NCBI GenBank assembly: GCA_029004215.1
Contig: JAQULH010000009.1
Coordinates: forward strand, 1-39,675
DNA from: Patescibacteria group bacterium
GTDB taxonomy: Bacteria; Patescibacteriota; Patescibacteriia; 2-12-FULL-60-25
Direction of reading: 5' to 3'
DNA length: 39,675 bases
The notes under the pieces are model-generated. The model did no database searches. It was not told the origin of the DNA and saw nothing but the letters and a program-made list of their open reading frames with translations. Shown in pieces: positions 1 through 6,238 of this stretch. The number at the start of each line of letters is the position of its first letter. The first letter of the stretch is position 1. A program made the position numbers and the translations under genes.

Positions 1-1
1 G

Positions 2-90
2 TTCGGTCGTCGGAGTCCAGAACACATCAGACCGAATCGCTTTCGGCCTTCGGGCCTCCATCGAAGAGCCTGATGACACTTGACCCTTGC
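2..90 (+). other. Structured 3' part of an unidentified plus-strand transcript
   Basis: No coding frame is convincing here. The sequence can fold: TTCGGTC at 2-8 pairs with GACCGAA at 30-36, and GGCC-TTCG-GGCC around 46-56 makes a UUCG-capped stem. It leads directly into a rho-independent terminator at 91-126, so it is the end of a transcript entering from the left. It could be a small RNA or a structured 3' untranslated region. I did not recognise tmRNA, SRP RNA or RNase P RNA motifs. Confidence 0.35.
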
Positions 91-126
91 CCCGGCAGTC
101 TGCCCAGACCGCCGGGCTCTTTTTAT
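91..126 (+). terminator. Rho-independent terminator of the transcript entering from the left
   Basis: CCCGGC at 91-96 pairs with GCCGGG at 111-116, with an inner GTCT/AGAC stem, followed by CTCTTTTTATAT. Confidence 0.7.
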
Positions 127-130
127 ATAC

Positions 131-162
131 AAAATCCCCTCGACATGCATCGAGGGGATTTC
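131..162 (-). terminator. Terminator of khpA
   Basis: AATCCCCTCG (133-142) pairs with CGAGGGGATT (151-160) around an 8-base loop. On the minus strand it is followed by TTTTGTATAT. A T run also follows on the plus strand (161-169), so it can work in both directions. It lies 20 bases beyond the khpA stop. Confidence 0.8.
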
Positions 163-179
163 TTTTTTGTCTAACTTTG

Positions 180-557
180 TTAGATGCCCAGATCAGCTAA
201 ATCCTGATCCGAAACCAGCTTTTCGCCACGGGGCTCACTACGGACCTCACCATGTTCCTCGACACCGGTTTTGCGGCGGGATTCCTGGTGCGCCATGCGG
301 GCGTTTTCAGGCTCGTAAACCTTGAGGTTCACACGGGCGTTTTCCTTGGCGCCAACGATCTTGAGCAAGATGCGCAAGGCGCGGGCGGTCTGGCCTTGGC
401 GGCCAATGACGTAACCCATATCCTCCTGATTAATGTGGAGGGTGATGAGCACGCCGCGCTCGTCGACCGTGCGTTCAGTCTTCACGTCATCCGGGTGGTT
501 GACGATGGACTTAACCACGTACTCAATGAACTGCTGGTCCTTAAACTGTTCTGCCAT
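180..557 (-). CDS. khpA: KH-domain RNA-binding protein KhpA with extended C terminus
   Basis: A small single-KH RNA-binding protein of the KhpA (YlqC) family, which in other bacteria binds RNA together with KhpB and affects cell envelope growth. The KH signature is clear: GYVIGRQGQTARALRIL contains the GxxG loop (I-G-R-Q-G) near residues 50-60. The family is usually about 75-80 residues; this one has roughly 45 further charged residues after the KH fold, ending in DLADLGI. I start at ATG 557 (MAEQ) rather than the ATG five codons upstream, because homologues start close to this point; neither start has a good Shine-Dalgarno. The gene follows rpsP, the usual order, but rpsP has its own terminator and khpA its own promoter (717-745), so the two are probably transcribed separately. 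Confidence 0.85.
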   Translation of the reverse strand: MAEQFKDQQFIEYVVKSIVNHPDDVKTERTVDERGVLITLHINQEDMGYVIGRQGQTARALRILLKIVGAKENARVNLKVYEPENARMAHQESRRKTGVEEHGEVRSEPRGEKLVSDQDLADLGI

Positions 558-591
558 ATCGGCTCTGAACAATCCGATCTACGATTCCGTG

Positions 592-605
592 CTTGCTTAA
601 GCAAG
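592..605. promoter_or_regulatory. Perfect 14-bp palindrome in the khpA leader
   Basis: CTTGCTTAAGCAAG is a perfect palindrome inside the roughly 150-base leader between the khpA promoter and its start codon. It could be an operator or a small RNA stem; its role is unknown. Confidence 0.4.
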
Positions 606-716
606 ACGCGTACCCTAAAACGGATAAAACATTACCAGTCCAAGATGCGGGCTGTGTCTAAATTATCTGTAAATAACTGAGGAATTGATCGGCATCTTCA
701 ACCAAAAACCGCGAAT

Positions 717-745
717 AATATAACACAAAATAGGTTAATTGTCAA
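717..745 (-). promoter_or_regulatory. Promoter of khpA
   Basis: On the minus strand, -35 TTGACA (740-745), a 17-base spacer and -10 TATATT (717-722). The -35 box begins only 3 bases after the rpsP terminator stem. Predicted leader is about 150 bases. Confidence 0.75.
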
Positions 746-774
746 AGAAAAAATCCCGTTGAAGCGGGATTTTT
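745..774 (-). terminator. Terminator of rpsP
   Basis: AAAAATCCCG (749-758) pairs with CGGGATTTTT (765-774), loop of 6, followed on the minus strand by TTTTTTCTTTG. It begins 9 bases after the rpsP stop. Confidence 0.85.
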
Positions 775-782
775 TACTCAAC

Positions 783-1088
783 TTAGGCTTTTTTCTCTGC
801 TTTGGCCTTGCGACGCTTGGAAATCGATACGACCTTCCTTTTATCGCCTTTGACCAAACCCTGGTCAGCCAGCAAGTTCCAAACCGTGTCAGAACATTGG
901 GCTCCCTTTGAGATCCAGTACTCGACCCGATCTTTCTTGAGCTCGATGGTGGACGGTTTGGTCCTGGGGTTGTAGCGACCCAGTATTTCGAGGGCCTTGC
1001 CCCATGGATCACGCGTCTTTTCGGAAATAATGAAGCGATATTCCGGTTGCTTCTTCTTGCCGATGCGGGTTAAACGAATTACCAACAT
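783..1088 (-). CDS. rpsP: 30S ribosomal protein bS16
   Basis: Component of the small ribosomal subunit, needed for 30S assembly. The protein is 101 residues and shows the family pattern from its first residue: MLVIRLTRIGKKKQPEYRF, then LGRYNPRTKPSTIEL and a basic Lys/Arg-rich C-terminal tail. The start is certain because the conserved N terminus begins at this ATG. A TACAAT -10 box ends 7 bases before the ATG and there is no Shine-Dalgarno, so the mRNA is probably leaderless. It precedes khpA but is separated from it by a strong terminator and a new promoter. Confidence 0.97.
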   Translation of the reverse strand: MLVIRLTRIGKKKQPEYRFIISEKTRDPWGKALEILGRYNPRTKPSTIELKKDRVEYWISKGAQCSDTVWNLLADQGLVKGDKRKVVSISKRRKAKAEKKA

Positions 1089-1095
1089 AAGATTG

Positions 1096-1101
1096 ATTGT
1101 A
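1096..1101 (-). promoter_or_regulatory. -10 box of rpsP, leaderless geometry
   Basis: TACAAT on the minus strand with only 7 bases (1089-1095) between it and the rpsP ATG, which puts the transcription start at the start codon. The -35 match (TCTGCA, 1119-1124) is weak. Confidence 0.5.
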
Positions 1102-1122
1102 ATTTAGTGGAGTTTAAATGCA

Positions 1123-1163
1123 GATGGGTTACCAGATCCAGCTGCTTTGAGCTGCGTCCCATC
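1123..1163. other. Nested hairpin between rpsP and truB
   Basis: GATGGG (1123-1128) pairs with CCCATC (1158-1163), and inside it CAGCT (1139-1143) pairs with AGCTG (1150-1154). It lies upstream of both divergent genes, before the predicted rpsP start of transcription. It may be a regulatory site or belong to a small transcript. Confidence 0.35.
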
Positions 1164-1228
1164 TTTCTGACGGAGGGACGATAGGGCGTAATATAAGGGA
1201 AATTGCTTAATAAGTCAAGGATGATATA

Positions 1229-1945
1229 GTGTCATCAGATATGCCAGAAATAGAGCTTTCTGAGACCCTGCTTATAGATAAACCGGCTGGTATGACCTCG
1301 CATGATGTTGTCGACCAGGTTAGGCGTATTTATAAAACCCGCCGCGTAGGCCATGCCGGCACTTTAGACCCTTTTGCGACCGGGCTTTTAATCGTAGCCA
1401 TCGGCAAAGCGACTAAAGACATCCAACGTTTTGTTGGTTTGGATAAGGAGTACATCGCGACCGCTCGTCTGGGGGCCACGAGTGACACTTACGACCTAAC
1501 CGGTCAAATAACTCAAAACTCGCAACCTGTAACTCGAGACTCCGGAGTTACAAGTAACGAGTTACAAGTTACAGGAGACGACGTTGTTAAGGCGTTAATG
1601 AGTTTTAAAGGTGGGTACGCGCAAAAGGCGCCGGCTTATTCGGCTAAAAAAGTTCATGGACAAAAATTATATGAGATGGCGCGACGTGGTGAAGATGTTG
1701 AACATTTGCGACCAATTAAAAACGTAGACATTAGCGAGATTGAACTCATAGATTATAAATGGCCAGACGTCACTTTCCGCATCATCTGCTCATCCGGCAC
1801 ATACATACGTTCGCTTGCGCATGACCTGGGTGAAAAGCTTGGATGCGGTGCTTATCTCACCGCGTTGCGAAGGACGAGGATTGGGGAATATAAAATTGAA
1901 GATGCAAAGCGACTAAATGAACTTCATGTAACACGCAACATATAA
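1229..1945 (+). CDS. truB: tRNA pseudouridine(55) synthase TruB, without PUA domain
   Basis: Makes pseudouridine 55 in the T loop of tRNAs. The N terminus has LLIDKPAGMTSHDVV and the catalytic motif GHAGTLDPFATGLL, with the nucleophile Asp at residue 47. SGTYIRSLAHDLG and ALRRTRIGEY are the other family blocks. At 238 residues it is much shorter than usual TruB (about 300), because the C-terminal PUA domain is missing. I chose GTG 1229 because AAGG at 1217-1220 sits 8 bases before it; ATG 1241 would have no such site. Residues about 95-115 (ITQNSQPVTRDSGVTSNELQ) are encoded by an in-frame copy of a seven-base periodic repeat, and the last codons (HVTRNI-stop) lie in a second copy. Confidence 0.95.
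   Translation: MSSDMPEIELSETLLIDKPAGMTSHDVVDQVRRIYKTRRVGHAGTLDPFATGLLIVAIGKATKDIQRFVGLDKEYIATARLGATSDTYDLTGQITQNSQPVTRDSGVTSNELQVTGDDVVKALMSFKGGYAQKAPAYSAKKVHGQKLYEMARRGEDVEHLRPIKNVDISEIELIDYKWPDVTFRIICSSGTYIRSLAHDLGEKLGCGAYLTALRRTRIGEYKIEDAKRLNELHVTRNI
1511..1574. repeat. Heptanucleotide-period repeat inserted in frame in truB
   Basis: Five heptads read ACTCAAA, ACTCGCA, ACCTGTA, ACTCGAG, ACTCCGG (1511-1545). After one base come GTTACAA, GTAACGA, GTTACAA, GTTACAG (1547-1574). The two halves are inverted with respect to each other: CCTGTAACTCG pairs with the CGAGTTACA...TTACAGG arm. The same pattern recurs at 1925, 7788, 18552, 33439 and 34020. Confidence 0.75.
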
Positions 1946-1986
1946 CATGTAGCAATCGAGTTTTGTGTTACATACTACATGCTACA
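1925..1986. repeat. Heptanucleotide-period inverted repeat at the truB 3' end
   Basis: Left arm heptads CATGTAA, CACGCAA, CATATAA, CATGTAG, CAATCGA (1925-1959). Right arm TGTTACA, TACTACA, TGCTACA (1966-1986). CATGTAGCA pairs with TGCTACATG. The truB stop codon (1943-1945) lies inside the array. Confidence 0.75.
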
Positions 1987-1995
1987 TGAAAACCA

Positions 1996-2024
1996 TTGAC
2001 ACAACCCTTATTCTACTGTAAACA
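1996..2024 (+). promoter_or_regulatory. Promoter of the first membrane paralogue
   Basis: -35 TTGACA (1996-2001), 17-base spacer, -10 TAAACA (2019-2024). Transcription should start near 2031. Confidence 0.65.
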
Positions 2025-2099
2025 CAAAGCACTCGTTTGAACCTTGGACATCTGGCGCACGCGTCCGCAGATATCGTGCCAGAAAGAAAACGGTGTCAC

Positions 2100-2780
2100 A
2101 TGTCTGACTGGCTTTCTAATCATCTTGAATTGACAGCCATCGCTTTCGTACTCGTCATGCTAGTACTCGGCGCTGCTATTCCCATTGGAGAGAGAATTTC
2201 TCAGCTCAAAAAAAAGGAGCAGCCTAAACCCAAACGCCGTCGCACGTACGGGCGAGAGTTCCTCCTGCTCAGGGACCAGAAAATCAGACACCAAGCCCTG
2301 AATCTCCTTCGAAGCCGAGCCGGGTACGCCAATACGAACGCCTTCATCTTTGGCATGATTGTGACTGCATTAGCGATCCTATTCCTGACTTGCAATCTCT
2401 TCCTGACGAATTCGTTACGCTATCTCTTCGCGGCGGGGGCGATCAGTTGTTCGATCCTCTGGTTTACGAACCTTTGCTTACCTCTGAGATTCTTTTCACA
2501 AGAACTCCTCTTGCCCCTTTACCGCCAACGCCAGCTGGCCAAAGCCAAGACTGAGCGAGATGCCGTCACTCAGAAAATCAAGGCCAAGCTCCCTCAAGCG
2601 AGATATCGCGTGTCTGCGACGACTGTCGAGCAGCTCCGTGAGATGGCAAGAGAACGCCGGTTGCCAAAAGAGCTCGTGACTGATGTCAAGAAACTCGAGC
2701 GCGCCGATCAAGAGCTGATAGAGGCCGAGGCGGACCTAGCGGCTTCTAATCCGCAACCAGCCGAAGCGAAAACTACCTAG
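2100..2780 (+). CDS. Membrane protein of unknown function, paralogue 1
   Basis: Not a family I recognise. From ATG 2100 it is 226 residues with three hydrophobic segments: LTAIAFVLVMLVLGAAIPI near the N terminus, then FIFGMIVTALAILFLTCNLF and YLFAAGAISCSILWF. A charged cytoplasmic-looking C-terminal half, likely helical, follows. It is a diverged copy of the next gene: both have GREFLLL after the first membrane segment, LLP(L/I)Y(R/H)QRQ after the third, and the tail EAEADLAASNPQPAEAKTT, which is nearly identical in DNA too. The start is uncertain: there is no Shine-Dalgarno at 2100, the frame is open back to TTG 2037, and LNLGHLA upstream is conserved in both copies. It has its own promoter and terminator. 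Confidence 0.7.
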   Translation: MSDWLSNHLELTAIAFVLVMLVLGAAIPIGERISQLKKKEQPKPKRRRTYGREFLLLRDQKIRHQALNLLRSRAGYANTNAFIFGMIVTALAILFLTCNLFLTNSLRYLFAAGAISCSILWFTNLCLPLRFFSQELLLPLYRQRQLAKAKTERDAVTQKIKAKLPQARYRVSATTVEQLREMARERRLPKELVTDVKKLERADQELIEAEADLAASNPQPAEAKTT

Positions 2781-2801
2781 CCTTCCAGGGCTTCTTTTTT
2801 T
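2779..2801 (+). terminator. Terminator after membrane paralogue 1
   Basis: AGCC (2779-2782) and GGCT (2789-2792) form a short stem followed by TCTTTTTTT. It overlaps the stop codon. The stem is weak but the T run is clear. Confidence 0.55.
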
Positions 2802-2907
2802 ACTTTGAACGGTTGACATCCTGCCATTTTTAGTGTTCACTCAACTACAAACCCTGAACCTTGGACACCTGGCACGAGTCGTTCGCGCCCTACAAAGGAG
2901 TCTGATC

Positions 2908-3672
2908 ATGACCGTTGACGAACGCGGCCTCATCGGTGACAGGATGGTGTATTCGGTCATCCTCGCCAGCCTGGGAGGAGTCCTCCTCGCCGGGATATGG
3001 ATTCAGTATTACACGCACTTCTGGCTGGCATGTCTTGTGTGCTTCCTGGCGATACTGTTGCTCGAATGGTCTGTTCAGATAGCGCGCCTTGCCATCAAGC
3101 TAGTTAAGTCTTTTGTTTTGCGTGCCAGACGCAAGAGTACGCGCGGGCGAGAGTTCCTCCTGCTCTTGGACAAGGATGTGCGCCATGGGCTCTTCGGCGG
3201 ATATGCCGGGACCAAGACGCTGCTCGCGGCTTTTGCGCTACTCCTGTTCCTCGCCCTATCGCCCGTCTTCTACTTCCTGGTAGGCGGGCCGACCGGGTGG
3301 ACGTTCGCGGGATCTTGCCTTACGGGTAGCACGATGATGTCCGTATTCCTTCTTTATAAGCTTGGGTCTTCGAGGAAAACCCTGCTCCCCATCTACCACC
3401 AACGTCAACAGACAAAGGCTCAAGCTGAGCATGAAGCCGCGATCCAGGCCTTCAACTCGATGTTGCCGGAGGATGATTACCGTTCGTGGATGCCGCCCAG
3501 GGCGAGTCGCGATACAGTAGACGAACTTCGCGTCAGGATCGCGGAACAACGCCTGCCACCGGAATTAATCCCTGTCGCGCAACATGTAGCTCAGACGCAA
3601 ACTGAGCTCATGGAGGCCGAGGCGGACCTAGCGGCTTCTAATCCGCAACCAGCCGAAGCGAAAACTACCTAG
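2908..3672 (+). CDS. Membrane protein of unknown function, paralogue 2
   Basis: Diverged tandem copy of the preceding gene, 254 residues from ATG 2908. I chose this start because AAAGGAG (2894-2900) lies 7 bases before it; the frame is open back to 2833. Three membrane segments are visible: YSVILASLGGVLLAGIWI with the adjacent LACLVCFLAILLLEW, then LLAAFALLLFLALSPVFYFL, and a weaker one near GSCLTGSTMMSVFLLY. A polar C-terminal region with likely coiled coil ends in EAEADLAASNPQPAEAKTT. The middle of the two proteins has diverged far while the last about 60 bases are almost identical, which suggests gene conversion or selection on the tail. Function unknown. Confidence 0.8.
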   Translation: MTVDERGLIGDRMVYSVILASLGGVLLAGIWIQYYTHFWLACLVCFLAILLLEWSVQIARLAIKLVKSFVLRARRKSTRGREFLLLLDKDVRHGLFGGYAGTKTLLAAFALLLFLALSPVFYFLVGGPTGWTFAGSCLTGSTMMSVFLLYKLGSSRKTLLPIYHQRQQTKAQAEHEAAIQAFNSMLPEDDYRSWMPPRASRDTVDELRVRIAEQRLPPELIPVAQHVAQTQTELMEAEADLAASNPQPAEAKTT

Positions 3673-3693
3673 CCCTCCTGGGCCTCTTTTTTT
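3671..3693 (+). terminator. Terminator after membrane paralogue 2
   Basis: GCCC (3672-3675) pairs with GGGC (3680-3683), followed by CTCTTTTTTT. Its position and form match the terminator of paralogue 1, as expected from a duplicated unit. Confidence 0.6.
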
Positions 3694-3710
3694 AACGCTT
3701 GTCATCTTTC

Positions 3711-3720
3711 GTGGTACAAT
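3711..3720 (+). promoter_or_regulatory. Extended -10 promoter of the secreted protein gene
   Basis: TGGTACAAT gives a TG-n extended -10 (TACAAT, 3715-3720). The -35 region is poor. The ATG is 15 bases downstream, so the leader would be about 9 bases. Confidence 0.5.
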
Positions 3721-3735
3721 CCGTCTATATAAAAT

Positions 3736-5955
3736 ATGCGCAAAATAATCTCCTTTTTCAGCACTGCGGCTATGGTCATAGCGCCGTTATGTGCCTCGTT
3801 GGCCGCGCCAGTTGCGGCCCAAGCTACGACCACCGGTTTAATTAAAGGGCCCCTTGATTCTGTCTATTGGCATTCTGCCAATAACAAAAGATATGTCTTT
3901 CCTACGGAAAAGACTTTTCAGAGCTGGTACGGTTACAGCTCACCAGATATCCAGGTCCTGACTTTTGATGAATTAGGCGCGATACCCATTGGCGGCAATG
4001 CGACTTATAAACCGGGCGTCCGCTTGGTCAAAATCACAACTGACCCCAAGGTTTATGCTGTGGCCCGTTATGGCACACTGCGCTGGATAACCAGCGAAGC
4101 TTTGGCCAGAGAACTTTATGGTTCTGATTGGGCCAGAAAAGTCGATGATATCCCTGATGCCTTCTTTACTAACTATAAAATCGGGGCAAATATAAATTCA
4201 ACATCTGATTTTAATCCTGCTTCAGAAGCAGCAGCTGTTACCACACCCGAAGATAACATTGGTACTCCGGCTGCCGTTCCACCGACCAGTCCGACGGGTG
4301 CCAATCCGCCGGCAACTTCGCCGACCAGTCCTCGCTTTTACACTTCTGTCAGCAAGACTACGATTACCCCGGGCGAAACTATCAGGTTGAGCGAGACCTT
4401 AAATTCAAGCATCACCTCACCTGCCATCACCAAGATGGATATCCTGGATCCCAGGACAGCCAGCCCCATACAAACCTGCACTGACACGAGCACCTGCTCG
4501 GTCTCCATTACTCTCGATATCCGTCTGGGCGTGACCAATATTATTTTCCATGCCCGCGGTTATGATTCATTAAACAATTTGGTGGCCGAAGAATGGTTCC
4601 CAACTGTTTCGATTGTCCAACCCCAGGCTGCAGCCCCTTCAGCCCCAACCATCACTTCACCTTACTCAAACCAAATCGTAACCACTTATCCGCGCACTCT
4701 TAAGATTGCCTGGTCACCGGATAACCAAAAACGCCACACGGTTGAGGTTGCTTGCGATACTTGCGGAGTAACAGGGCTTTGGTCATCTGTCACCACGTAT
4801 TCCGCCGATAATTACACCATGGAAATTCCGAGCGTAACTTTGCCCGGAGATAACCAATTCCGGGTACGCGTCAAAGCTATCAATTCGGACGGAATAGAAG
4901 GAACTTGGTCAGGTTGGGTGTATTTCAGCGCTAAGACCACGGCCGCTTCAGCACCAGCAGCGCCTGTTTTAACCGCACCTCTGGCTAATCAGCAGTTTAC
5001 CAATTATCCCCGTACGCTGACAGCCAGCTGGGTCAGAGATAATTACAAAACACATACCATCGAAGTAGCTTGCGATTATTGCGTCTCTGTCTCGCAGCCA
5101 TACAGTAATCCGACAACCTACATCGCTGATAATTACGCGGCTTCATACGCCTTACCGGCTCTCCCGGGCGATAACCAATACCGCATCAGGATAAAAACGA
5201 CCAATGAAAACAATGTTGATAGCCCTTGGTCTGATTACACCTACTTCAGCTTCAAGACACCTGCTGCCGCGGCTACAGACCTGCAGATTATTGACGTCCT
5301 GTTCAGGGATGCAACGGTTAACGATAACCTCGGGACTTTGGTTGGGTTAAAATTCAACCATCAGCCATACAAGGTTTCGTTCAAATTCACCAATCCCACC
5401 GGTTTGACCATGTTGAATGGCTATACGGTCGTCGCCCGTAACTATGCGACACCGTACGAAGACAATTATGTGATGCTCATGAATAACCTGGCTTCGAACG
5501 TTGATTATCAATATACAGTCACTGCCGAGGATTGGGATGGGACAGGGAGCGTCACCAAGACGGGTACCTACCACTCGCCTACTTTGACGCAGACTTTTGT
5601 CTACATGGATTATCAGGTTTCCGGTACTTCGCAACAGGGACAAGTCGTCATAAGCCCAACGCAGTGCGGCCAAGTCAAATGCGGTTATAATTTCATGAAT
5701 AAGACATACACAGCACAGTCGCTGGGTGCCTTTTATAGCCTATCGGAGAACGGGGTGCTCAAATTCTATGCCAACAACGTCGGCCAGGGAGGAATTGCTC
5801 CTTTGGCCAATGGAGACACCTCTCCCCCGCTCGTAAGCAGCGGGCAATACTATAGATTCGGAGTCCCAATATCTGTCGGCTCATGGTACGCGGTCTATGA
5901 TGAGGCCAATCAGATGTTCATTAAGTTGCATGTCTCAAAAATAGTCGCTCCTTAA
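3736..5955 (+). CDS. Large secreted protein with Patescibacteria-type N-terminal domain and two FnIII-like repeats
   Basis: An exported 739-residue protein of unknown function, probably at the cell surface. It starts with a signal peptide (RK, hydrophobic core, then AAPVAAQA). Residues about 33-155 form a domain I know from many Patescibacteria surface proteins, with GPLDSVYWHSANNKRYVFP, the block DPKVYAVARYGTLRWIT and the ending FFTNYKIGANI. A Pro/Thr/Ser linker follows, then a beta-rich domain (about 200-295). Two repeats of about 105 residues (roughly 299-400 and 405-510) each contain TYPRTL or NYPRTL, EVACD.C, a DNY block, PGDNQ(F/Y)R and W(S)xxxYFS; they look like fibronectin type III modules with a CxxC pair. 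The C-terminal 230 residues are unrecognised. An adhesion or binding role is likely but not shown. Confidence 0.85.
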   Translation: MRKIISFFSTAAMVIAPLCASLAAPVAAQATTTGLIKGPLDSVYWHSANNKRYVFPTEKTFQSWYGYSSPDIQVLTFDELGAIPIGGNATYKPGVRLVKITTDPKVYAVARYGTLRWITSEALARELYGSDWARKVDDIPDAFFTNYKIGANINSTSDFNPASEAAAVTTPEDNIGTPAAVPPTSPTGANPPATSPTSPRFYTSVSKTTITPGETIRLSETLNSSITSPAITKMDILDPRTASPIQTCTDTSTCSVSITLDIRLGVTNIIFHARGYDSLNNLVAEEWFPTVSIVQPQAAAPSAPTITSPYSNQIVTTYPRTLKIAWSPDNQKRHTVEVACDTCGVTGLWSSVTTYSADNYTMEIPSVTLPGDNQFRVRVKAINSDGIEGTWSGWVYFSAKTTAASAPAAPVLTAPLANQQFTNYPRTLTASWVRDNYKTHTIEVACDYCVSVSQPYSNPTTYIADNYAASYALPALPGDNQYRIRIKTTNENNVDSPWSDYTYFSFKTPAAAATDLQIIDVLFRDATVNDNLGTLVGLKFNHQPYKVSFKFTNPTGLTMLNGYTVVARNYATPYEDNYVMLMNNLASNVDYQYTVTAEDWDGTGSVTKTGTYHSPTLTQTFVYMDYQVSGTSQQGQVVISPTQCGQVKCGYNFMNKTYTAQSLGAFYSLSENGVLKFYANNVGQGGIAPLANGDTSPPLVSSGQYYRFGVPISVGSWYAVYDEANQMFIKLHVSKIVAP

Positions 5956-5973
5956 ATACAAACGTAAAATCAC

Positions 5974-6002
5974 AAGACGGCCTTCGGGTCGTCTTTGTTT
6001 TA
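5974..6002 (+). terminator. Terminator of the secreted protein gene
   Basis: AAGACGGCC (5974-5982) pairs with GGTCGTCTT (5987-5995) with one mismatch, UUCG loop, then TGTTTT. Confidence 0.8.
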
Positions 6003-6052
6003 TCAGGTCTCCTGCTAGACATTTTGCCTGTCCTTTGATAATCTTAGTGCCA

Positions 6053-6196
6053 TCAGCCCTTAATATTGTTAACCGCATCGGATGGCAAGACTGCACAGCT
6101 GATCACGTTACTGTCTTGGTAGGTGTTCGCCTCTAATTTCATGCTCAACTTAGCCCAAAATCTTCCAGATTTTTCCGGACAAGGCCCAAGCATCAT
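6053..6196 (-). pseudogene. Possible gene remnant, 47-codon frame
   Basis: The 280-base gap before rny contains a minus-strand frame of 47 codons from ATG-ATG at 6196 (MMLGPCPEKSGRFWAKLSMK and on to NNIKG-stop). The frame continues upstream without a stop through GKDLLLYSTNDHGA. The composition looks protein-like but there is no ribosome site or promoter, so it may be the tail of a decayed gene or chance. Nothing else is visible in this gap. Confidence 0.2.
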
Positions 6197-6238
6197 GGCG
6201 CCGTGATCGTTTGTTGAATACAAAAGCAAGTCTTTGCC

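Noticed and set aside
1-130. End of an rRNA, tmRNA or RNase P RNA gene
   Set aside because: Structured and terminated, but I found none of the conserved sequence blocks of these RNAs.
2037-2099. TTG 2037 as the start of membrane paralogue 1
   Set aside because: The matching codon in paralogue 2 is an internal CTG, and that copy has a strong ribosome site at the internal ATG; kept as a finding because the stretch is conserved.
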